From an uncultured Collinsella sp. (GTDB taxonomy: Bacteria; Actinomycetota; Coriobacteriia; Coriobacteriales; Coriobacteriaceae), in NCBI GenBank assembly GCA_902465105.1, contig CABQLM010000034.1, positions 1 through 21,107 on the forward strand: a DNA stretch of 21,107 nt, in the 5' to 3' direction. The translations under genes and the position numbers were made by a program. Position 1 is the first letter of the stretch, and each line of letters starts with the position of its first letter. Below, piece after piece: positions 15,477 through 21,107 of this stretch. The notes under the pieces were generated by a model that was given only the letters and a program-made list of their open reading frames with translations, did not search any database and was not told the origin of the DNA.

Positions 15477-17839
15477 GGATTCTCAAGCTCTTTAAAAAGC
15501 ATATACCGGCACTGTTCACAGCTATCGTACTTATCGTAATCAGCTGTAACGCCGATTTGGCACTGCCTACCTACATGAGCGACATCGTCGACGTGGGCGT
15601 GCAGCAAGGCGGCATCGCCTCGCCCGTGCCCGGCACCATTCGCACCGAATCGCTCGACGACCTCGAACTCTTTATGAGCGCCAAGGACGCCGAGACGGTA
15701 GAAGCTGCGTTTGGCAAGGCAGACAAAAACGGTATTCGCACGTACAAGGGAACCGAGGATGAGCGCGCCGATGGAGGCAAGATTGCCGACATTATGAGCC
15801 TGCCCGAGACTGTCGTCCTTTCGCTCAACCAGGGCATCGACGCCGACTCCATGGGCGACATGATGGGCTCGTCCAGCGAGAAAGACAACAACGCTGCCCA
15901 GGCCATGCCCACCCCCGAGCAAATGGCGGCGATGACACCCGAGCAGCTCGCCGAGATGCAGCAGAAGGCCGCGGCGGCGCAGAACATGCAAAAGCAGATT
16001 GATGCTGACGGCGGTAAGATCACCATGAAGAGCCTGCGTCTGGGTATCGAGGGCGATCTGGTAGACCAAAGCAAGCTCGTCGAGGGCGCCAACCAAATGG
16101 CGGACAAAATGGGCTCAATGTCGGGCTCCATCGTCACCCAGCGCGCCGTGAGCTACGTACAGAACGAGTACAAGGCGCAGGGCATCGACCCCGCCGACGT
16201 GCAGAACGCCTATCTGAGCCGCATGGCGACCACGATGTTTGGGCTGTGCCTGGTGTCGCTCGTCGCCACCATCCTGACCGGTGCCGTGGCCTCGCGCACC
16301 GCCTGCTCCATCGCCCGCGACCTGCGCCGCGAGACCTTCAGCAAGGTTATGCACTTCTCGCCGGCCGAGGTGGGCAAGTTTAGCCAGGCCTCGCTCATCA
16401 CCCGCTGCACCAACGACATTCAGCAGATTCAGATGGCCGCAACCCTGTTTATCCGCATGTGCCTGATGGCCCCCGTCATGGGCATCGTCGCCGTCATGCG
16501 CGTCCTGGCCAACCACACCGGCCTGGAGTGGACCATCGCCGTGGCCATCATCGCGGTCTCGGCCGTCGTCGGCGTGCTTATGGGCCTCACCATGCCCAAG
16601 TTCAAAAAGATGCAAAGCTTTGTTGACCGCGTGAACCTTACCGCCCGCGAGCTGCTCGACGGCCTTATGCCCATCCGCTCGTTCAACCGCGAGGAACATG
16701 AGCTCGAGCGCTTTGACAAGGCTTCGCTCGACCTGATGACCACGCAGCTCTACACCAACCGCGCCATGAGCTTTATGATGCCGCTCATGATGCTGGTCAT
16801 GAACTGCATCACCGTGCTTATCGTCTGGTTTGGCGCGCAGGGCGTGTCCGACGGCGTGATGCAGGTCGGCAACATGATGGCGTTTATCTCCTACACCATG
16901 CAGATCGTCATGGCGTTTATGATCCTCACCATGGTTTCGGTCATCCTACCCCGTGCCGAGATCGCAGCCGAGCGCGTGGAAGAGGTCATCACTTGCCCCA
17001 CGAGCATCAACGACCCCGTCTCGCCCAAACTGCCCGCGGCCAGCGCGCCGCGCGGTGAGCTCACCTTCCGCGACGTGAGCTTCCAGTATCCCGATGCCCG
17101 CGCCGATGTCATCAGCGGCGTGAACTTCACCACGCATGCCGGTCAGATGCTCGGCATCATTGGTTCCACGGGCTCGGGCAAGTCCACGCTCGTGCAGTTG
17201 ATTCCGCGCCTGTACGACGTCACGGGCGGCAGCATTTCGCTCGACGGCATCGACGTGCGCGACATGACCCTTTCCGAGCTGCGCCGACGCATTGGTTACA
17301 TCCCGCAGCAGGGCCGCCTGTTCTCGGGCACTGTCGAGAGCAACCTCAAGTTTGCCGGCGACATGGTGAGCGATGATGACATGCACGAGGCAGCGCGCAT
17401 CGCACAGGCCGAGGACTTTATCGCCGAGCGTGAGGGCGGTTACGACTCCCCCATCAGCCAGGGCGGCTCCAATGTCTCTGGCGGTCAGCGCCAGCGCCTG
17501 GCCATCGCCCGCGCGTTGGCCAAAAAGCCCGAGGTCGTGGTGTTCGATGACTCGTTTAGCGCCCTCGACTACAAGACCGACGCGCGCCTGCGCGAGGAAC
17601 TCGCCAAAAACGTCACCGACGCCGCGCTCGTGGTCGTGGCGCAGCGCATCGCGACCATCATGCACGCCGACCAGATCATCGTGCTCGACGACGGCCACGT
17701 AGTGGGCACCGGCACGCACGAGGAACTGCTGCACGGCTGCCCGGCGTACCTGGAGATCGCACAGTCGCAGCTTTCCGCCGAGGAGCTGGGGCTTACCCAA
17801 GAAGAAATTGCAGCCGTCATGGAAGGAGGCGAGCGCTAA
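15473..17839 (+). CDS. ABC exporter half, degenerate-site subunit, with large loop insertion
   Basis: A 788-aa ABC exporter half. TM1 (about 11-31) is followed by a roughly 200-residue extracytoplasmic insertion (about 45-245), rich in Met, Gln and Ala near 134-184. The remaining membrane helices and a C-terminal ATPase domain come next. Walker A is GSTGSGKST (564-572) and the signature is VSGGQ (668-672). Walker B ends in D692-D693, where the catalytic Glu is Asp, and the switch His is Q724 (VAQR). These two changes mark the non-hydrolytic site of heterodimeric exporters of the TM287/288 and LmrCD type. The GTG start overlaps the marR stop, with AAAGGAGAG seven bases upstream. The partner is the next gene, which starts on the last base of this stop. 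Multidrug or peptide export is inferred. Confidence 0.9.
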   Translation: MRILKLFKKHIPALFTAIVLIVISCNADLALPTYMSDIVDVGVQQGGIASPVPGTIRTESLDDLELFMSAKDAETVEAAFGKADKNGIRTYKGTEDERADGGKIADIMSLPETVVLSLNQGIDADSMGDMMGSSSEKDNNAAQAMPTPEQMAAMTPEQLAEMQQKAAAAQNMQKQIDADGGKITMKSLRLGIEGDLVDQSKLVEGANQMADKMGSMSGSIVTQRAVSYVQNEYKAQGIDPADVQNAYLSRMATTMFGLCLVSLVATILTGAVASRTACSIARDLRRETFSKVMHFSPAEVGKFSQASLITRCTNDIQQIQMAATLFIRMCLMAPVMGIVAVMRVLANHTGLEWTIAVAIIAVSAVVGVLMGLTMPKFKKMQSFVDRVNLTARELLDGLMPIRSFNREEHELERFDKASLDLMTTQLYTNRAMSFMMPLMMLVMNCITVLIVWFGAQGVSDGVMQVGNMMAFISYTMQIVMAFMILTMVSVILPRAEIAAERVEEVITCPTSINDPVSPKLPAASAPRGELTFRDVSFQYPDARADVISGVNFTTHAGQMLGIIGSTGSGKSTLVQLIPRLYDVTGGSISLDGIDVRDMTLSELRRRIGYIPQQGRLFSGTVESNLKFAGDMVSDDDMHEAARIAQAEDFIAEREGGYDSPISQGGSNVSGGQRQRLAIARALAKKPEVVVFDDSFSALDYKTDARLREELAKNVTDAALVVVAQRIATIMHADQIIVLDDGHVVGTGTHEELLHGCPAYLEIAQSQLSAEELGLTQEEIAAVMEGGER

Positions 17840-19695
17840 TGGCAGACGAGACCAAGACTCAGATTCCCAAGCCCACCCGCCAGCGTGGTCCCATGGGCCG
17901 CATGGGCGGCATGCGTCGCGGCGAAAAGGCCAAGGACTTTAAGGGCACCATGAGGCAGCTGCTCGGCTATATCGGCCAGCACAAGATTGCCGTGTTTGCC
18001 GCCGTCGCCTTTGCCGTGTGCTCGGTCATCTTTAACATTGTGGGGCCCAAGGTGCTCGGCCAGGTTACGACCAAGCTGTTCGAAGGCCTGGTCGCCAAGG
18101 TCAACGGCACCGGCGATGTTGACTTTGACTGGATCGCTAAGACGCTCGGCTTTTTGCTCTGTCTGTATCTGGCGAGCTCTACCTGCAGCCTGATCCAAGG
18201 CTGGCTCATGACCGGCGTCACGCAAAAGATCTGCTACCGAATGCGCAAGGAGATCGCCGCCAAAATCGCTGTCGTTCCGATGAGTTACTTCAACGGCCAC
18301 AGCAAGGGCGACGTGCTCAGCCGCATCACCAACGACGTCGATACGCTGGGCCAGTCGCTCAACCAGAGCGTGACGCAACTCATCACGTCGGTAACGCAGA
18401 TTATCGGTGTGCTCGTCATGATGCTATCGATCAGCCTGCCGCTCACCGGCGTCACCGTGCTCACGCTGCCGGCTGCCGCGATTATCCTTGCCGTGATGAT
18501 TCACTTCTCGCAGCCGTACTTCCGAGAGCAGCAGCAGGTTCTGGGCTCCGTCAACGGCATTATCGAAGAGGATTTTGCCGGCCAGAACGTTATTCAGGTG
18601 TTCGACCGCGCCGAGGCCTCAATCGAGGAGTTCGACCGTCAAAACGACCGCCTGTTTATTAGTGGCTGGCGTTCGCAGTTCCTGTCGGGCCTGATGATGC
18701 CGCTTATGAGCCTGGTGGGCAACATGGGTTACGTGGGCGTTGTCGTGGTGGGCGCACAGCTCGCGCTGACCGGCAATGCCACGCCCGGCGACATCCAGAG
18801 CTTTATCCAGTACGTTCGTAACTTTACGCAGCCGGTACAGCAACTGGGCAACGTGAGCAACACGATGCAGTCGATGGCCGCTGCCACCGAGCGCGTCTTT
18901 GAGTTCCTGGCCGCGCCCGAGGAGGAGCAGAAAGCCGACGCGCAAATTCCCGAGAAGCGCCCCGGCCACGTGGAGTTTGACCATGTCAAGTTTGGCTACA
19001 CGCCCGACAAGACCATCATCCACGACTTTAGCTGCGAGGCGCAACCCGGCCAGACCATCGCCATCGTCGGCCCCACCGGCGCCGGCAAGACCACGCTCAT
19101 CAAGCTGCTGCAGCGCTTTTACGATGTGGACGGCGGTTCGCTGCGCGTCGAGGGTGTCGACGTGCGCGACTGGGACCGCGCGGCGCTGCGCGGCGAGTTT
19201 GCCATGGTGCTGCAGGATACCTGGCTGTTTAACGGCACCATTCGCGAGAACATTCGCTACGGACGTCCCAATGCAAGCGATGCCGAGGTCGAGGCCGCTG
19301 CACGCGCCGCACGCTGCGACCACTTTATCCATACGCTCGCCGGCGGCTACGACTTTGTGATCAACGAGGAGGGCACCAACCTGTCGCAGGGCCAGCGCCA
19401 GCTCGTGACCATCGCCCGCGCCATTTTGGCCGACCGCCCGGCGCTAATTCTGGACGAGGCGACCTCCAACGTCGATACCCGCACCGAGGAGCTCATCCAG
19501 CGCGCCATGGATGCGCTGATGCAGGGCCGTACCAGCTTTGTCATCGCGCACCGCCTGTCCACGATCCGCAACGCCGACGTGATTTTGGTAATTCGCGACG
19601 GCGACATCGTCGAGAAGGGCACGCACGACGAGCTGCTCGCCCAGGGCGGCTTCTACGCCGACCTGTACAACTCGCAGTTCGACGAAGCGGCGTAA
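17839..19695 (+). CDS. ABC exporter half, catalytic subunit
   Basis: A 618-aa ABC exporter half: a basic, glycine/methionine-rich cytoplasmic start (about 1-45), six expected membrane helices, and a C-terminal ATPase. Walker A GPTGAGKT (411-418), Walker B LILDE with catalytic E540, and the switch H571 (IAHR) are all canonical. The signature, however, is LSQGQ (515-519) rather than LSGGQ. This is what pairing with the upstream subunit predicts: a good site is built from this protein's Walker motifs and the partner's VSGGQ, and a degenerate site from the partner's Asp/Gln and this LSQGQ. The ATG overlaps the preceding TAA by one base (TAATG), with GGAAGGAGG nine bases upstream, so expression is coupled. 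A strong terminator follows 35 bp after the stop. Confidence 0.93.
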   Translation: MADETKTQIPKPTRQRGPMGRMGGMRRGEKAKDFKGTMRQLLGYIGQHKIAVFAAVAFAVCSVIFNIVGPKVLGQVTTKLFEGLVAKVNGTGDVDFDWIAKTLGFLLCLYLASSTCSLIQGWLMTGVTQKICYRMRKEIAAKIAVVPMSYFNGHSKGDVLSRITNDVDTLGQSLNQSVTQLITSVTQIIGVLVMMLSISLPLTGVTVLTLPAAAIILAVMIHFSQPYFREQQQVLGSVNGIIEEDFAGQNVIQVFDRAEASIEEFDRQNDRLFISGWRSQFLSGLMMPLMSLVGNMGYVGVVVVGAQLALTGNATPGDIQSFIQYVRNFTQPVQQLGNVSNTMQSMAAATERVFEFLAAPEEEQKADAQIPEKRPGHVEFDHVKFGYTPDKTIIHDFSCEAQPGQTIAIVGPTGAGKTTLIKLLQRFYDVDGGSLRVEGVDVRDWDRAALRGEFAMVLQDTWLFNGTIRENIRYGRPNASDAEVEAAARAARCDHFIHTLAGGYDFVINEEGTNLSQGQRQLVTIARAILADRPALILDEATSNVDTRTEELIQRAMDALMQGRTSFVIAHRLSTIRNADVILVIRDGDIVEKGTHDELLAQGGFYADLYNSQFDEAA

Positions 19696-19725
19696 AAACC
19701 AGCGGCAAACAACTGCAATACCCAG

Positions 19726-19765
19726 AAAACGGGGGCGCAGGACAACCTGCGCCCCCGTTTTTGTT
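19726..19765 (+). terminator. Intrinsic terminator of the MarR-ABC operon
   Basis: A 12-bp stem, CGGGGGCGCAGG (19730-19741) with its complement (19746-19757) and an ACAA loop, is extended by AAAA/TTTT and followed by TTTTTGTT. It is a textbook intrinsic terminator, and with an A-tract on the left it may also work leftward. Confidence 0.92.
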
Positions 19766-19865
19766 CTGCGGCCCTCAAACCGCCTCCCCTGGGACCTGAT
19801 TGACAGCCCCTTCCAGGCCACGTGGCATCATTCCATTCCAGGGCCAGCTGACGTTTACCCAGATA

Positions 19866-19904
19866 AAACCTGCCAAAATAAACCTGTCCCTTTTTGGTAG
19901 GTTT
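19866..19904. repeat. Hairpin upstream of the DAHP synthase promoter
   Basis: AAACCTGCCAAAA (19866-19878) pairs with TTTTGGTAGGTTT (19892-19904), 12 of 13 Watson-Crick plus one G-U, with a 13-nt loop. It ends 16 bp before the -35, so it is outside the predicted transcript. It could be a regulator site, a leftward terminator or a dispersed repeat. Confidence 0.55.
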
Positions 19905-19919
19905 CGGGGTGGCGAGGGC

Positions 19920-19948
19920 TTGCACTTTAGCGTGCGACAGCGGATAAT
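19920..19948 (+). promoter_or_regulatory. Promoter of the DAHP synthase gene
   Basis: TTGCAC (19920-19925) and GATAAT (19943-19948) are separated by 17 bp, a strong housekeeping-type promoter. Transcription would start near 19955, giving a leader of about 50 bases before ATG 20004. Confidence 0.7.
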
Positions 19949-20003
19949 GCCGAGCATTCGACAATACGCTTATTGCTCTTTCTATAGATTGAGGAGGCCC
20001 CGT

Positions 20004-21035
20004 ATGGCCATGGATTTCAAACGCAGACTGCCGATCCCCATGGAGATCCGCGAGGAAATGCCGCTTTCTGCCGAGCTTACCACCAAAAAGCAGGCATTTG
20101 ACGCCGAGGTCGCCAAAATCTTTACCGGCGAGGACGCACGTAAGGTGCTCATCATCGGCCCGTGCTCTGCCGACCGCGAGGATTCGGTGCTTGAGTACAT
20201 GAACCGACTGGCCAAGACCGCCGAGGAAGTCAAGGACAAGCTCATCATCATTCCGCGCGTCTACACCAATAAGCCGCGTACCAAGGGCACCGGCTACAAG
20301 GGACTGCTGCACAACCCCAACCCCGAGGCCCCCGACGACCTGCTCGAGGGCGTCAAGGCCATCCGCCATATGCACCTGCGCGTTATTGAGGAAACGGGCT
20401 TCTTCACCGCCGACGAGATGCTCTATCCGTCCAACTACCAGTACCTCGTTGACCTGCTGAGCTATGTTGCCGTGGGCGCACGCTCGGTCGAGAACCAGGA
20501 GCATCGCCTGGTGTCGAGCGGCATTTCGGTACCCGTCGGCATGAAGAATCCCACTGCTGGCTCTACCACCGTTATGCTCAACTCCATTTACGCTGCGCAG
20601 GCGCACCAGAGCTTCATCTTCCGCAACTGGGAGGTCGAGTGCGACGGCAATCCGCTCGCGCACGCCGTTATGCGTGGCTACATCGGTCTCGACGGTCGTA
20701 CCTACCCCAACTACCACTACGAACACCTCGAGCGCCTGGCCGAGCGCTATACCGAGCACGCCGGCTATGCCAATCCGGCAGCAGTCATCGACTGCAACCA
20801 TGACAACTCGGGCAAGCGTCCGCTGGAGCAGTATCGCATTTGCAAGGAGGTGCTCGACAGCTGCCGCCGCAACGAGTCCATCTCTAAGCTGGTCAAGGGC
20901 TTTATGATCGAGTCTTATCTTGAGGACGGCAACCAGCCGGTCGACGGCGGCGTCTTTGGCAAGTCGATCACCGACCCGTGCCTGGGCTGGGAAAAGACCG
21001 ACTACCTCATCCACGAGATCGCGGAGCGTATTTAG
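20004..21035 (+). CDS. 3-deoxy-7-phosphoheptulonate (DAHP) synthase, class I
   Basis: Condenses phosphoenolpyruvate and erythrose-4-phosphate into DAHP, the first step of the shikimate pathway to aromatic amino acids. The 343-aa length and sequence match the AroF/AroG/AroH type. The four metal ligands can be placed: C54 in GPCS (52-55), H266 in DCNHDNSGK, E303 in MIESYLEDGNQ, and D324 in GKSITDPCLGWE. Substrate loops KPRT (90-93), GARSVENQEHR (158-168) and PVGMKN (177-182) are also present. I chose ATG at 20004 because GAGGAGG (19991-19997) is six bases upstream. The frame is open further left, but that part contains the promoter. Which aromatic amino acid inhibits it cannot be told. It appears to be a single-gene unit with its own promoter. 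Confidence 0.94.
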   Translation: MAMDFKRRLPIPMEIREEMPLSAELTTKKQAFDAEVAKIFTGEDARKVLIIGPCSADREDSVLEYMNRLAKTAEEVKDKLIIIPRVYTNKPRTKGTGYKGLLHNPNPEAPDDLLEGVKAIRHMHLRVIEETGFFTADEMLYPSNYQYLVDLLSYVAVGARSVENQEHRLVSSGISVPVGMKNPTAGSTTVMLNSIYAAQAHQSFIFRNWEVECDGNPLAHAVMRGYIGLDGRTYPNYHYEHLERLAERYTEHAGYANPAAVIDCNHDNSGKRPLEQYRICKEVLDSCRRNESISKLVKGFMIESYLEDGNQPVDGGVFGKSITDPCLGWEKTDYLIHEIAERI

Positions 21036-21083
21036 TTACGCGGTTTTACCAAACCGCGTAACGGCCCGACGCTGCGCGGGCCG
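21036..21083 (+). terminator. Two adjoining hairpins after the DAHP synthase gene
   Basis: An 11-bp perfect stem (21036-21046 with 21051-21061, loop TACC) begins on the base after the stop codon. A second 7-bp stem, CGGCCCG (21062-21068) with CGGGCCG (21077-21083), follows with no gap. Only CATTT follows, so they may terminate weakly or protect the 3' end. Confidence 0.5.
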
Positions 21084-21107
21084 CATTTGGACAATCTGAC
21101 GTTCAAC

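Overview
The window looks like a chromosomal segment of a Collinsella-type member of the Coriobacteriia (gut Actinobacteria). This rests on high G+C coding sequence, strong Shine-Dalgarno sites, GTG starts, and an obligate-fermenter gene set (pyruvate formate-lyase, PTS sucrose uptake). The genus is inferred from overall character, not from a search.

Layout. At the left end homoserine kinase (thrB, +) converges on a minus-strand pair, the ribosome-assembly GTPase EngB and an MTA/SAH nucleosidase. A very long nested inverted repeat (934-1120) lies between them. Continuing on the minus strand are a membrane-anchored class A beta-lactamase-like serine hydrolase, the pyruvate formate-lyase activating enzyme (pflA), and a DegV/FakB-type lipid-binding protein. 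Next is a minus-strand sucrose/fructoside locus, transcribed right to left: LacI-type regulator, atypical GH32 enzyme, PTS EIIBC, canonical GH32 sucrose-6-phosphate hydrolase. Three good operator-like repeats lie in front of the enzyme operon. One fills the promoter spacer exactly and another covers the -35 box. A fourth copy lies in front of the lacI-type gene.

The most striking locus is pyruvate formate-lyase (12094-14482, minus). It is split into two genes. A 683-aa protein carries the catalytic Cys-Cys pair but stops just before the glycyl-radical domain. A separate 83-aa protein carries that domain (RVSGYAVNF). The second gene has its own start and Shine-Dalgarno site. An 85-nt spacer separates the two and begins with a perfect 10-bp hairpin right after the first stop codon. 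The pair should act with the PflA encoded about 7 kb away. A second long nested inverted repeat (11916-12095) follows the small gene. Its paired arms are unlike those of the repeat after thrB, yet both share the same unpaired-side sequences (AAAACGTCCTCG on the 5' side, GCGGAATNTTTT on the 3' side), the same orientation relative to the upstream gene, and overlap with that gene's stop codon. This suggests a structured 3'-UTR element family.

On the right, a plus-strand operon encodes a MarR regulator and both halves of a heterodimeric ABC exporter with one degenerate ATP site, closed by a strong intrinsic terminator. A class I DAHP synthase with its own promoter ends the window. The 544-bp divergent region between pflB and marR holds a third, unrelated ~100-bp imperfect inverted repeat. 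No tRNA, rRNA, CRISPR or transposase gene was seen.
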